DNA of 64,000 bases from JBBRZM01 sp963813635 (GCA_963813635.1 CAWEZO010000012.1:1-64000), one strand, 5' to 3'; numbered from the stretch's first letter, positions 52,616 to 62,027 are shown. Notes: generated from the sequence alone by a model not told the origin. A program made the numbers and translations.

Positions 52616-53649
52616 CAGGACTCCCCTCCCATAGTCACGAGGACCTTCCCGCAGTTCTTGTCCGCATCGAGGACCGCCAGCGCGTCGTCGAAGTTCGCCA
52701 GCGGCACCCGGTGGGTGATCATCGTCGAGAGGTCGCGCCGCCGCAGAAGGTCGATGGCGTCCTCGAACCGGTCGGGGTACCCCATCGATCCCTTGATCTG
52801 GAGCTTCTTCGACATGACGAAGAGGAAGTTCATGGGCACCGGCGCCGAGTGCATCGCAACGACCGACAGGCGGGCCCCGGCGCGGCCCTTCTCGATGATG
52901 TCGGTGATCACGGCGCCTGAGCCGGTGGCCTCGACGAACGCGTTCGTCGCCGGGGTCGGCCCGAAGATGAACGGGGCAGTGCCATGCAGGCGCGACAGCT
53001 CCTCCCAGACGTCGACCTCGGCCGGGTTGAGCACCGCTTGCGCACCGATGGCGCCGGCAAGCTCGAGCCGACGGGCGCTGAGGTCGATACCGACCACGTC
53101 GATGCCACGGTCGACGAGCGTGGCGATGGCCGCCAGCCCGATCGGCCCGCAACCGAAAACGGCGACCTTGTCACCGAGCACGGCATCGGTGCGGTTGGCC
53201 GACTGCATCCCGACCGCGACCGGTTCGGCCAGCGACGCGATGTCGAGCGGCAGGTCGTCGGGCACCGGGAAGACCCGGCCACCTCGGGCCGCGTCGCGCA
53301 CCAGCAGCATCTGCGCGAGGCCGCCCTCGGGACCGCCGTTGCCGATGAGGCCTTCACCGCTGTCGGCGTCGCCGGGGTGAACCACCACCCGGTCACCGAC
53401 GGAGGTGCCACTGACGTGCGGACCGACCCAGTCGACCACGCCGGCCATCTCGTGGCCGAGCCGTGTTGGGCTGCCGTCGGGCGTGATCCCGCCCATGCGG
53501 ATGTACGCCAGATCCGACCCGCAAATACCGCACGCCGTGACCTTGACGACGACGTCGCCCGGCCCGGGGTCCGGCGGATCGACCTCGTCGATGCGTGTGT
53601 CGCCGGGACCGTGGATGCACACCTGCTGCATCGTCTGCATCGTCTGCAT
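52615..53649 (-). CDS. zinc-type alcohol dehydrogenase (MDR family)
   Basis: Intact, 344 aa. The catalytic zinc site is shown by CGICGSD and GHEMAG, and the nucleotide fold by VFGCGPIGLAA. The four-Cys structural zinc lobe is missing; that region reads HPGDADSGEGLIGNGG. A 9-bp tandem repeat at the 5' end gives three in-frame ATGs (53649, 53640, 53631; MQTMQTMQQV), so the start is ambiguous. It is the first gene of the six-gene sulfation operon and faces the IclR gene across 86 bp. Confidence 0.88.
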   Translation of the reverse strand: MQTMQTMQQVCIHGPGDTRIDEVDPPDPGPGDVVVKVTACGICGSDLAYIRMGGITPDGSPTRLGHEMAGVVDWVGPHVSGTSVGDRVVVHPGDADSGEGLIGNGGPEGGLAQMLLVRDAARGGRVFPVPDDLPLDIASLAEPVAVGMQSANRTDAVLGDKVAVFGCGPIGLAAIATLVDRGIDVVGIDLSARRLELAGAIGAQAVLNPAEVDVWEELSRLHGTAPFIFGPTPATNAFVEATGSGAVITDIIEKGRAGARLSVVAMHSAPVPMNFLFVMSKKLQIKGSMGYPDRFEDAIDLLRRRDLSTMITHRVPLANFDDALAVLDADKNCGKVLVTMGGES

Positions 53650-53693
53650 CGTCTGCCTCGCCCTCCCCCCGTCCGTTCGTTCGTTCGTTCGTT
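53626..53693. repeat. short tandem repeats at the operon start
   Basis: CTGCATCGT is repeated three times (53626-53652), covering the start codons of the alcohol dehydrogenase. It is followed upstream by GTTC repeated four and a half times (53675-53693). Changes in copy number could shift the start or promoter spacing. Confidence 0.6.
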
Positions 53694-53694
53694 T

Positions 53695-53731
53695 ATTCGA
53701 ATTTCTTATTCGAATATCTGTTACAGTAACA
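53695..53731. promoter_or_regulatory. IclR-type operator region
   Basis: Two ATTCGAAT palindromes (53695-53702 and 53708-53715; 13 bp apart) and the perfect inverted repeat TGTTACAGTAACA (53719-53731), in AT-rich DNA between the sulfation operon and iclR. The last repeat ends four bases before the IclR start, a position suited to autorepression. Confidence 0.6.
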
Positions 53732-53735
53732 CAGG

Positions 53736-54641
53736 ATGATGCAACGCGCTACCTACAAAACCGCCTCCCCGCCCACCGGCCGGGTGCTCGACGTGCTCGA
53801 GCTCCTCGCACAGCGCGATCGGGACGGGCCCCGGTTAACCGATGTCATCGAGGAGCTCGGCATCACCCGCGCCACCGCCCACTCGATCCTGACCACCTTG
53901 TGCGATCGGGGCTGGGCGAGCCGGGACCCCATAGACAAGACGTTCTCGATCGGTACTGAGCTCGGGATCGCCGCCGCCCGGGCCGAGTCGGCGCGCCCGC
54001 TGGCCCAGGCCACGCGCCACGCGGCGTCCTCCCTTGCCACGAACGTCAGGGATTCGACGTCGGTGACCGAGCGTGTCGGCGACTCCCTCGTCATCACCGC
54101 GTTCGAACCCGGTGCTGATCAACCCACACTCAGCCGGCCGGGAGATCGAGTGCCGTTCGCGGCCCCATTCGGTCCGGCCTTCGCGGCATGGGAGCAAGAG
54201 GCCGACCGCCGAGCGTGGCGGGAACGCAGCGGGGTCACCAACGTCACTGTGGCCGAGCGCCTCGAGGAGCAGCTCGCGGTCACCCGTGACCGGGGCTACA
54301 GCGTCGAGCGGCTGACGCCGGCGGTCGCTCGAACTGCGCAGTTGATCGGGACCCTGCGCGGAGAGAGCCTGCCCATGACGTTGCGGCAGATCATCGACGA
54401 GGTCCTCGTGGAGATCACCACCGTCGGCTCACTTCCTGACGAAGCGCCCGACGGTAAGCCGTACCCCGTGACGGCGCTCAGCGCCCCGGTGTTCGACCAC
54501 CACGGCCGCGTGGTCCTCAACCTCGCGATACACCCGTTCCGCCCGCTCACCGCCAAGCAGATCGAAGCCCGCGGCCGGCGCCTCACCAGCACCACGAGCG
54601 CCATCAGCATGATGGATCCCCAGGAGGAACCCCACCGATGA
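53736..54641 (+). CDS. IclR family transcriptional regulator
   Basis: Intact, 301 aa from ATG 53736. The N-terminal winged helix has GRVLDVLELLAQRD and ITRATAHSILTTLCDRGWA. The C-terminal effector domain includes YSVERLTPAVARTAQLIG and APVFDHHGRVVLNLAIHPF. IclR proteins sense small organic acids or their CoA esters. It is divergent from the six-gene sulfation operon and is its most likely regulator. Confidence 0.88.
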   Translation: MMQRATYKTASPPTGRVLDVLELLAQRDRDGPRLTDVIEELGITRATAHSILTTLCDRGWASRDPIDKTFSIGTELGIAAARAESARPLAQATRHAASSLATNVRDSTSVTERVGDSLVITAFEPGADQPTLSRPGDRVPFAAPFGPAFAAWEQEADRRAWRERSGVTNVTVAERLEEQLAVTRDRGYSVERLTPAVARTAQLIGTLRGESLPMTLRQIIDEVLVEITTVGSLPDEAPDGKPYPVTALSAPVFDHHGRVVLNLAIHPFRPLTAKQIEARGRRLTSTTSAISMMDPQEEPHR

Positions 54642-55159
54642 CCGACACCAACTCCGTCTTGCCCGCGTCATCCGACAGCTCGGCTACGTCGTGATCGGCC
54701 GGTGCGACATCGTGTTGTTGTGTGTGAAGTCCTACGACACGATCGACGCGGTGGAGCGCCTCAGACCACTCATCGGCGACGAGAGCGCGGTTGTGTTCCT
54801 GCAGAATGGCGTCGACAACGACCAGGAGATCGCGGATCTACTGCGCCCAGACCATCAGGCGCATCGTCCGCGAGGTCGCGATGGTCGCAAGCGCGGAAGG
54901 CGTCGAGCTTGCCGACGACATCGTCGATCAGAAGACAGCGTTCGCGACCACCTCGGAGCCAGGATCATTCTCGTCGCTTCACCACGACCTCAGCACCGGA
55001 CACCGACTCGAACTCGACGCTCTCCACGGCGAACTGCTCCGACGTGCCCACCGCCATCATCTCGACCTCCCTGCGTGCAAAGGCGTCTACGCACTCCTCA
55101 AACCATGGGAACTCGCCAACCGTCAGTCGGCGACGCAACCCCAACTCGTCCCCCGGTGA
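54638..55159 (+). pseudogene. ketopantoate reductase (PanE/ApbA)-like remnant
   Basis: The ATG at 54638 overlaps the IclR stop, but the encoded protein is broken. It has no GxGxxG NADP-binding start. The part CDIVLLCVKSYDTIDAVERL and VVFLQNGVDND matches the end of the Rossmann domain, and it then jumps, with a frame change near 54845, to the C-terminal-domain sequence REVAMVASAEGVELADDIV and GVYALLKPWE. About 100 central residues are missing. This is a decayed gene with N-terminal and internal deletions, not merely a sequencing error. Confidence 0.65.
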
Positions 55160-55199
55160 GCCGCGCCCTGAGCGCGAGAACGCCAGTTCCGCGGTCCCG

Positions 55200-56117
55200 G
55201 TGAGTCCGATCCGAGTCGCGTATCTGGTGACGAGGTTGGTGAGTACGTCGTTCGCGGACGTGCGCCGGGCGGTCGACCTGGCGGAGGATGCCGGTCTCGA
55301 TGGTCTCGGAGTCGGTGACCACGTCAGTTTCCATGGGGGTGCGGGCGCAGACGGTCTCGTGGGCGCAGCTTCGATCCTCAGTGCGAGTGATCGACTCGAC
55401 GCCGTGGTTGGTGTGTACCTGCTGTCGTTGCGCCATCCGGTTCTCGTCGCTCGCCAGCTCGCGGATGTTTCGGCGTCGGCGCCGGGACGACTTGTGTTGG
55501 GGGTCGGGATCGGTGGCGAGGACCGTCATGAGATCGAGGTGTGTGGCGTCGATCCAAAGACCAGGGGTCGGCGGACGGACGAGTCGCTGGTAATCCTGCG
55601 CGGGCTACTTGATGCCGAGCCCGTCGACTTCGACGGCGAGTTCTTCCACGTTCATCAAGCAATGGTTCGGCCCCGCCCGAACGAGCCTGTGCCGATCTTG
55701 GTGGGTGGTCGTTCGGACGCAGCCATTCGCCGAGCCGGACGTCTCGGTGACGGGTGGTACGGGATCTGGGTCTCAGCGGATCGCTACGCCCAGTCTGTCG
55801 AACAGATGCGTTCGGTCGCGCAGGAGGTTGGGAGAGGCCCGGTCGACTGGCACAACGCGCTCAACGTCTGGTGCGGCGTCGGGCCGTCCACCGGAGAAGC
55901 CCGCGGTTACGTCGGATCGGCGATGGAGGCCTTTTACCAGCTTGCGTATGACCGCTTCGAGAAGTGGAGTCCCGCCGGATCTCCAGAGAGCATCGCCGAG
56001 TTCCTGCGGCCGTACATCGACGCCGGATGTCACACATTCAACCTGATTGCATGCGGGGTCTCGTTGGAAGCTGAGATCACCGCAGTCGGTGAGATCCGCC
56101 AACAGCTCCTCGGATAG
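55200..56117 (+). CDS. LLM-class F420-dependent oxidoreductase
   Basis: Intact, 305 aa from GTG 55200 (MSPIRVAYLVTRLVSTSF). Family signatures include GLGVGDHV, the LVLGVGIGGEDRHE loop and PILVGGRSDAAIRRAGRLGDGW. It probably uses F420 or FMN to oxidise or reduce a small carbonyl compound. It stands alone after the ketopantoate-reductase remnant. It differs from the LLM gene at 7913 in sequence and has no frameshift. Confidence 0.85.
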   Translation: MSPIRVAYLVTRLVSTSFADVRRAVDLAEDAGLDGLGVGDHVSFHGGAGADGLVGAASILSASDRLDAVVGVYLLSLRHPVLVARQLADVSASAPGRLVLGVGIGGEDRHEIEVCGVDPKTRGRRTDESLVILRGLLDAEPVDFDGEFFHVHQAMVRPRPNEPVPILVGGRSDAAIRRAGRLGDGWYGIWVSADRYAQSVEQMRSVAQEVGRGPVDWHNALNVWCGVGPSTGEARGYVGSAMEAFYQLAYDRFEKWSPAGSPESIAEFLRPYIDAGCHTFNLIACGVSLEAEITAVGEIRQQLLG

Positions 56118-56173
56118 TCAGCCGCTCTGCACCATCGCGCCGTCGTGGCCTTCCACGACCTCATGCTCGACGA

Positions 56174-56403
56174 CTACTTTCCCTTCACCGCGGCCGCCCG
56201 CGCGGTAAGCCTCTCTCGTAGGCGCCAATCCTGCTCCGCCTGCGTCATCACCAACTCAGCCAGCTCGTCGCTGCCAAGCGACCGGACGTAGGCGTCACGA
56301 TCGACCTTCGACTGTTGAGTCTTCGAAGTCGGGGCGTGAATCGATTCTCGTCGTCGCCCAGGTGCAGGACGCAGATCTTGTCATCGATGCTCAGCTCGGG
56401 CAC
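56174..56403 (-). pseudogene. two short gene fragments
   Basis: From GTG 56403 the minus strand reads VPELSIDDKICVLHLGDDE, which looks like the first 25 residues of an enoyl-CoA hydratase. In another frame, 56345 to 56174, it reads SKVDRDAYVRSLGSDELAEL through RLTARAAAVKGK and a stop, a C-terminal end of a protein I do not recognise. Both are too short to be genes and lie in a 307-bp gap with no other content. They look like debris of rearrangement. Confidence 0.4.
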
Positions 56404-56424
56404 GGGGCACTCCTTGGATGGACT

Positions 56425-56883
56425 TCACCGGTCGGGCGCGAGGCGCGTCTTCAGAGTCATCTTGATCGTGCGGATGTTGACGCGTTCGCCGGTGTTCTCG
56501 TCCACGACCACGGGGCGGATCTCGGCGCCGGTGTCGCGGCTCATGAGCGTGACCTCGGGTCCGTTCGGCCAGAGCCAGTCAGAACCGAAGCGCCACATTG
56601 CGGCGAGGACGTCCCAGAAGGCGCGCCCCTTGTCGGTGAGCCGGTACTCGTATCGGGACGGGTGGGCGGCGTACTCGACCTTGGTCAGCATGTCCTCGTC
56701 GACCAAGCGGGTGAGTCGTTGGGCGAGCACGGCGCGGGGGATCTCGAGGGCTGCCTGAAAGTCGTCGAAGCGTCGGCGGCCGGAGAAGGCCTCGCGCATC
56801 ACGAGTGGCGTCCACCAGTCTCCGATGAGATCAGTGGTGCGCGCGATGGGGCAGGCAGCGTCGTCGAAACGGGTGCGGCGCAT
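56425..56883 (-). CDS. HxlR-type winged-helix regulator
   Basis: Intact, 152 aa from ATG 56883. It has the HxlR signature CPIARTTDLIGDWWTPLVMREAF, with Cys near residue 11, and FDDFQAALEIPRAVLAQRLTRLVDEDML and YEYRLTDKGRAF. HxlR proteins often sense aldehydes or oxidants through the N-terminal Cys. It is the last gene of the molybdenum oxidoreductase operon, four bases after DUF6457, and may control it. Confidence 0.85.
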   Translation of the reverse strand: MRRTRFDDAACPIARTTDLIGDWWTPLVMREAFSGRRRFDDFQAALEIPRAVLAQRLTRLVDEDMLTKVEYAAHPSRYEYRLTDKGRAFWDVLAAMWRFGSDWLWPNGPEVTLMSRDTGAEIRPVVVDENTGERVNIRTIKMTLKTRLAPDR

Positions 56884-56887
56884 GCTC

Positions 56888-57157
56888 CTAGTCCTCCTCG
56901 CCTTCGCCCCGGCGACGCACCTCGCCCGCGAGGGCGTCGAGGACCTGTTGTGGGTCGGTGTGGGCGTGGCCGACGAGGTAACACGCGATCGGTGCGGCGA
57001 TGCGTTCCGAGGCGTGGGCTGCGATGCCGGCGAGCTCGAGGAGCGCGTCGATGGTGGCGTCGTCGGGCGCGTCGACACCGAGCTGGGTGGCGAACGCTGC
57101 GATCCATTCGCGGCCGTTGATCGTCTGGTCCGAGGCGCGTCGGTCGTTGCTGCTCAT
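56888..57157 (-). CDS. DUF6457-like protein
   Basis: Intact, 89 aa: REWIAAFATQLGVDAPDDATIDALLELAGIAAHASERIAAPIACYLVG. This small helical domain is usually found next to, or fused with, molybdenum-cofactor proteins. Its ATG overlaps the stop of the molybdopterin oxidoreductase. A role in delivering or inserting the cofactor is an inference from context. Confidence 0.75.
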   Translation of the reverse strand: MSSNDRRASDQTINGREWIAAFATQLGVDAPDDATIDALLELAGIAAHASERIAAPIACYLVGHAHTDPQQVLDALAGEVRRRGEGEED

Positions 57158-59481
57158 GCGAGGGCCTCGACGCGGGCGGCCACGTGCTTGTGCCAGGGGG
57201 TGCCGGCGAGCCAGTCCTTGTCCTCGCTGGCGGTGAGCTCGTTGGTGGGGACGCCGCGCACCGCCTCGACGCCATGTTCGTCGGGATAGGAGAGGCCGAG
57301 GCCGTTGGGCAGGGTGATGTGCCCGGGGCGGAGGGTGTCGGTGAGCTCCACGACGGCCTCGACGGTGGCCCGCTTGGTCGTGACCGCGGCCCGGCCGCCG
57401 TCGGCGATGCCGAGGCGGGCGGCATCGGCGGGGTTCATGCGCAGCGCACCTGTCACGTCCTTCTTTCTCCACGCGGGGTCGCGGTAGATCGTGTTGGCCG
57501 TAGAGGACCGGCGCTCGCCGGCCGAAAGCACGAACGGCCACTCGCAAGCGCCCGCCGGCGGAGTGGCGGTGGCGAGACCGGCGAGCTCGTCGAGCAGCTC
57601 GGGGATGAAGAGGTTGATGCGACCGTCCGCGGTGTCGAGGCGTCGCCACGACTCGTCGTCGGCGTCGACGGTGAACGTGATGCCCGACGGCGTGTTGAGC
57701 ACCGCGTCGAACAGCTTCTCGCCGACCTCGAGGCCCTCACCGTCGAACCCCGCGCGCTTGACCGCCTCGGGGTAGACGAGGGCGCAGGTGTGGGCCAGTC
57801 CCCACATCACCGCGGCGGCGGCCGCACCGTCGGGCAGCTCGGGACCAAGCGCCTCGTAGAGCACGACAGGCGCGAGCCGGCCCAGCCGCCGGTCGGTCGT
57901 GGTCGCGGTGAGGAACGCGTCGGCGAACGCGGCACGACCCCGGGTGGCGGCCTCGCGCAAGGGTGCGATGTCGTCGTCGGTCAGTGCACCGAGGGCCCGC
58001 ACGAGGCGGCGGTGAATCTCCGGTTCGGGCAGTGTGCCTGGGAGCGGGTCCAGCAGGGGTTGGCGGAGCTGGAAGTAGTTCGCCGGGAACTCGAGGGTGA
58101 AGAACGTCGCCTCCCACTTCTCGAACTGCGACGCGGTCGGCAGTACGTAGTGGGCGTGGCGTGCCGTCTCGGTCATCGCCACGTCAAGCACGACGACCAG
58201 CTCCAGGGAGTCGAGCGCATCGCGCATCCGATGGCTGTCGGCGAGGGAGTGCACCGGGTTCGAGCTCTCGATGAACATCGCCCGGAACCGATCCGGGTGA
58301 TCGGTGAGGATCTCGTCGGGGATCGAGTTCGCCGGGATGAGGCCCGTGATAATCCGGGCGCCCGACACCGGTGTGGTCCGTTCCGGCCGGCTGTTCGGGG
58401 CGCCCGCGGGCGGAACGATCATCCCGTCTCCCGGCTCGGACCCGGCGCCACCCCCGCTCGGTTCGGACCCGCCGAGCGACGCCATCTTGGTGTGGATGTT
58501 CATCGTGCCCGGCCGACCGAAGTTGCCCGTCAGCACGTAGATCGCCTTCTCGAGATACGAGTTGAGGGTGCTGTTCGGCGCCATCTGGATCCCGAGGTCC
58601 TCCAGGATCGACACGCTCGAGGCACGGCCGATGCGCCGGGCCGTCGCGCGCACGTCGGCCTCGTCGACGCCGGCCCGCGCGCAATGCTCGGTGACGTCGA
58701 CACGGGAGAGGGCCTCGAGCAACGGCGCCGCGTTGCTCGTGTGGTCCTCGACGAAACGGCGGTCGACGAGACCCTCTTCCACGAGCACCGCCGCGACGGC
58801 GCTCAAACAGAACGCGTCAGTGCCGGGCCGCACCTGCAAATGGATCTCGGCCAGGTCGGCAGTCTCGGTGCGGCGTGGATCGATCACGATCATCGCCCGC
58901 TCCGGATCGTTCGCCATGGCCTTGAGGACCGTGCGAGCGCGCGGGAAGCCATGGGACTGCCACGGGTTCTTGCCGACGAACACCGCCACCTCGGCATGCT
59001 CGAAGTCACCCGTCGTGTGGCACCGGGCACGCCCGAACAGCCGGCCGTCCACCCAGAACTCGCCCGTCTTCTCCTGTGCAAGCGCATTCGAGCTGTACAC
59101 GACACCCAACGCGGCGCGGGTCGCCCGGCCGTACGCACCGCCGAGGTGGTTCCCCTGACCGCCACCCCCGTAGTAGAAGAGCGACTTCCCGCCATGCGCC
59201 GCCTTGATCGCGTTGGCACGCTCCGCGATCTCGCCGATCGCCGTGTCCCAATCGATCTCCTCGAACGTGCCGTCATCGCGCCGACGCAACGGCGAGGTCA
59301 GCCGCCCCCGCTGGTTCTGGTAGTGATCGAGACGCAACGCCTTCTCGCACGTGTAGCCCTGCGACCCCGGATGCGCCTTGTCCCCGCGGATGCGCTCGAA
59401 CCGGCGACCGTCGAGTCGCACCTCGATCCCACAGTTGATGCTGCACAAGATGCACGCCGTCTGGTGCCACTCGTCGCCCAT
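57154..59481 (-). CDS. molybdopterin-dependent oxidoreductase (formate-dehydrogenase-like)
   Basis: Intact, about 775 aa from ATG 59481. The N-terminal [4Fe-4S] site is CILCSINCGIEV plus GYTCEKA. The molybdopterin-binding domains follow, with FVGKNPWQSHGFPRA, VIDPRRTETADLAEIHL and LTGNFGRPGTMNIHT. The C-terminal dinucleotide-binding domain ends GTPWHKHVAARVEALA. There is no in-frame TGA, so it is not a selenoprotein. There is no Tat signal, so it is cytoplasmic. Substrate may be formate or another small compound; no partner iron-sulfur or NADH-binding subunit is adjacent. It heads an operon with DUF6457 and HxlR. Confidence 0.88.
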   Translation of the reverse strand: MGDEWHQTACILCSINCGIEVRLDGRRFERIRGDKAHPGSQGYTCEKALRLDHYQNQRGRLTSPLRRRDDGTFEEIDWDTAIGEIAERANAIKAAHGGKSLFYYGGGGQGNHLGGAYGRATRAALGVVYSSNALAQEKTGEFWVDGRLFGRARCHTTGDFEHAEVAVFVGKNPWQSHGFPRARTVLKAMANDPERAMIVIDPRRTETADLAEIHLQVRPGTDAFCLSAVAAVLVEEGLVDRRFVEDHTSNAAPLLEALSRVDVTEHCARAGVDEADVRATARRIGRASSVSILEDLGIQMAPNSTLNSYLEKAIYVLTGNFGRPGTMNIHTKMASLGGSEPSGGGAGSEPGDGMIVPPAGAPNSRPERTTPVSGARIITGLIPANSIPDEILTDHPDRFRAMFIESSNPVHSLADSHRMRDALDSLELVVVLDVAMTETARHAHYVLPTASQFEKWEATFFTLEFPANYFQLRQPLLDPLPGTLPEPEIHRRLVRALGALTDDDIAPLREAATRGRAAFADAFLTATTTDRRLGRLAPVVLYEALGPELPDGAAAAAVMWGLAHTCALVYPEAVKRAGFDGEGLEVGEKLFDAVLNTPSGITFTVDADDESWRRLDTADGRINLFIPELLDELAGLATATPPAGACEWPFVLSAGERRSSTANTIYRDPAWRKKDVTGALRMNPADAARLGIADGGRAAVTTKRATVEAVVELTDTLRPGHITLPNGLGLSYPDEHGVEAVRGVPTNELTASEDKDWLAGTPWHKHVAARVEALA

Positions 59482-59981
59482 GCGCCTCGTCCCGTCGCTC
59501 GCAGTAAGTTCAACAAGAGAATGCGCTCCCCTCGGTCGACTCGTCAACCCCTAGCTCGATGCCCTCACCTCGGCGCAGACAACACCACCAGCGCCCGCCA
59601 CGGCGGACCAAGACCGCCAGTACCAACGAGTCCCAGCGCGTATCGGGAATCCCGTGAGAAGTCGCGTGAGAAGTCTCGATGCAGATCAGACGACGGCTTC
59701 CGGCCGAGATGGATCGGGACGCGCTTGTCGTCGTCTTCGAAGACCGCGACGAGTTCGAGAGTCGGGCGTCGAGGTCGGGCAGAGCGGATACGAACGAGCG
59801 GGAACGGTGACGGTTTTGCATGCGGGGCTTCCTGCACGTTCGGTTCCCGTTCCGATCCGTTCCTACGCGAAATGTCGTATCGATTTGGTACGCGTCCGGT
59901 GAGTCGTGCGCTGTCCGCAGGGGTTGACTGGAAGTCGGCGAAGCGCGATTTTCAACGTCGGCAACAGCCCGGGAGGAAGTC
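59482..59981. other. 500-bp gap without recognisable gene
   Basis: No frame shows a domain. It contains a 12-bp direct repeat (CGTGAGAAGTCG type, about 59653-59676). It may hold the promoters of the molybdopterin operon and of the VOC gene. Confidence 0.4.
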
Positions 59982-60043
59982 ATGAGCACCACCGAAGCCC
60001 GTAGCAACGCGACCACGCGACTCGAAGCGTCGCGAAAGTCGAC

Positions 60044-60651
60044 ATGAAGCTCGAGACCGTCGTCATCCCCGTCTCGGATGTCGACCGGGCGAAGGAGTTC
60101 TACGAGAGCCTCGGGTGGCGGCTGGACGCGGACCTCGGCGGCGGCGACTTCCGGATCGTCCAGCTCACACCCCCCGGGCTCGGGGTGCTCGATCCAGTTC
60201 GGCACGGGCCTGACGTCGGCCGCCCCCGGCGCGGCGCAGAATCTGCCTGGTCGTCTCCGACATCGAGGCGGCGCACGACGAGCTCGTCGGCGACGGCGTC
60301 GACGCGAGCGAGGTCTTCCACGACGCCAGCGGTGGCTACAACCGCTGGCAGCCCGACACTCGGGCGAGCGGCCCCGATCCGGAGCGGCGCACCTACGCGT
60401 CGTTCGCGGAGTTCAGCGATCCGGACGGCAACCTGTGGCAGCTGCAGGAGATCACGAACCGACTGCCCGGTCGCGTCGACCCGGCGACGACCACGTTCAG
60501 CTCCGTCGGCGATCTCGCGGACGCGCTCAAGCGGGCCGCGGCCGCGCACGGCGAGCACGAGAAGCGCACGGGCCAGGCCGATGAGAACTGGCCGGAGTGG
60601 TACGCCGCGTACATGGTGGCGGAGCAGACCGGCGACGCGCTTCCGACGTGA
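60044..60651 (+). CDS. VOC/glyoxalase-family protein, frameshifted
   Basis: Vicinal-oxygen-chelate protein of about 200 aa: MKLETVVIPVSDVDRAKEFYESLGWRLDAD at the start, then SIQFGTG and CLVVSDIEAAHDELVGDGVDA after frameshifts near 60190 and 60235. The metal-binding Glu region is FAEFSDPDGNLWQLQEI. A short in-frame-like lead, MSTTEARSNATTRLEASRK, starts at ATG 59982 behind GGGAGGAAG and stops at 60047; a one-base error would make it the true N-terminus. It overlaps the next gene by four bases. Confidence 0.75.
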
Positions 60652-62027
60652 CCGACTACGACGTCATCGTCCTCGGCGCCGGCGCGCCCGGCGAGCACTG
60701 CGCCGGCGCGCTGGCGGAGGGCGGTCTGCGCGTCGCCGTCGTCGAACGCGAGCTCGTCGGCGGCGAGTGCTCCTACTGGGCGTGCATCCCGTCGAAGACG
60801 CTGCTGCGCCCGGGTGAGGCCGTCCACGACGCGAACGAGGCGGCGGCGACGCGCGCAGGTCGACGTCGCGGCGGCGCTCGCGTGGCGTGACTTCATGGTC
60901 TCGAACCACACCGACACCAGTGCCGAGAAGTGGCTGACCGACCGCGGCATCGACCTGCTGCGCGGCAACGGCCGGCTCGCCGGGCCGGGCACGGTCGAGG
61001 TCAGCGGCATGCGGTACACCGCCGGGCACGTCGTCGTGGCGACCGGCGCGGAACCGATCGTGCCGCCGGTCCCGGGCCTCCGGGAGCTCGAGGGCGTGTG
61101 GACGAACCGCGAGGTGACCGCGATGACCGCGGTCCCCCGCCGCCTGCTGATCCTGGGCGGCGGTCCGGTCGGCGTCGAGATGGCCCAGGCCGTGCGCCGC
61201 CTCGGCGGCGAGGTGGCACTCGTCGACGTGGCCGAGCGCGTGCTCGCCAACGAGCCCGCACCGCTGGGCGAGGCGCTCGGCGACGTCCTGCGTCGCGACG
61301 GCATCGAGCTGGTGCTCGGCGTGCAGCGCGACCGCAGGCGCGACGTGACGGCGACGACTACGTCCTGGACTTCGACGACGGCCCCGAGCTGCGCGGTGAC
61401 CGCCTGCTCGTCGCGACCGGTCGCCGCCCGCGGGTCGACGGCATCGGGCTCGAGACCGTCGGCATCGAGGCCAACCCCCACGGGATCCCCGTCGACACGC
61501 ACCTGCGCGCCGGCGACGGGCTCTGGGCGATCGGCGACGTCACCGGCATCTGGCCGTTGACGACGACCGGCAAGTACCAGGGCGACATCGTCGCCGCGAA
61601 CATCCTGGGCGAGCCACGCGAGGCCAACTACGAGGCCCTCCCGCGCGTCGTCTTCACCGATCCGCAGGCCGCGTCGGTCGGCGCGCCCGAGGCGCGCTTC
61701 AGCGCGCAGCGCGCCGGTTGTCGGGCGTCGCGAGGACCGCCACCTACACACGCGCCTACGCCGAGTCGAACGGCTTCCTGACCCTCCTCAGCGACGGCGA
61801 GCGGCTGACCGGCGCGTACGCGCTCGGGCCGGAGGCCGGCGAGTGGCTCCAGCAGGCCACGTTGGCCATCCGCGCCCACGTACCGCTCGACGTGCTGCGC
61901 GACACGATCCAGCCGTTCCCGACCTTCTCCGAGATCTACGCCGACGCGCTGAAGGCGCTCCGCGCCGAGATCGCCGCGCCGGCGTCGGCAGGTCGGACGC
62001 ATGACGGACGCCATCGCGGACTCGTGA
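60648..62027 (+). CDS. FAD-dependent disulfide reductase-like protein, frameshifted
   Basis: Class I flavoprotein disulfide reductase of about 460 aa, like mercuric reductase and dihydrolipoamide dehydrogenase. It has VLGAGAPGEHCAGALAEGG, the redox pair in GGECSYWACIPSK (Cx4C), the NAD loop LGGGPVGVEMAQ and WAIGDVTG. At the C-terminus the usual catalytic HPT.SE reads PFPTFSE, with Phe for His, so full lipoamide-type activity is doubtful. Frameshifts lie near 60855, 61330, 61715 and 62000. The start GTG 60648 and the end (TGA 62027) overlap the neighbouring genes. Confidence 0.8.

Noticed and set aside
53626..53693. CRISPR-like repeats
   Set aside because: These are simple 9-bp and 4-bp tandem repeats without spacers, and no cas gene is in the window.
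58900..59300. Possible selenocysteine codon in the molybdopterin oxidoreductase
   Set aside because: The reading frame has no internal TGA. The protein reads without interruption from 59481 to 57154.
57184..59985. A 933-codon open frame on the plus strand
   Set aside because: It is antisense to the intact molybdopterin oxidoreductase, which has clear motifs along its whole length.
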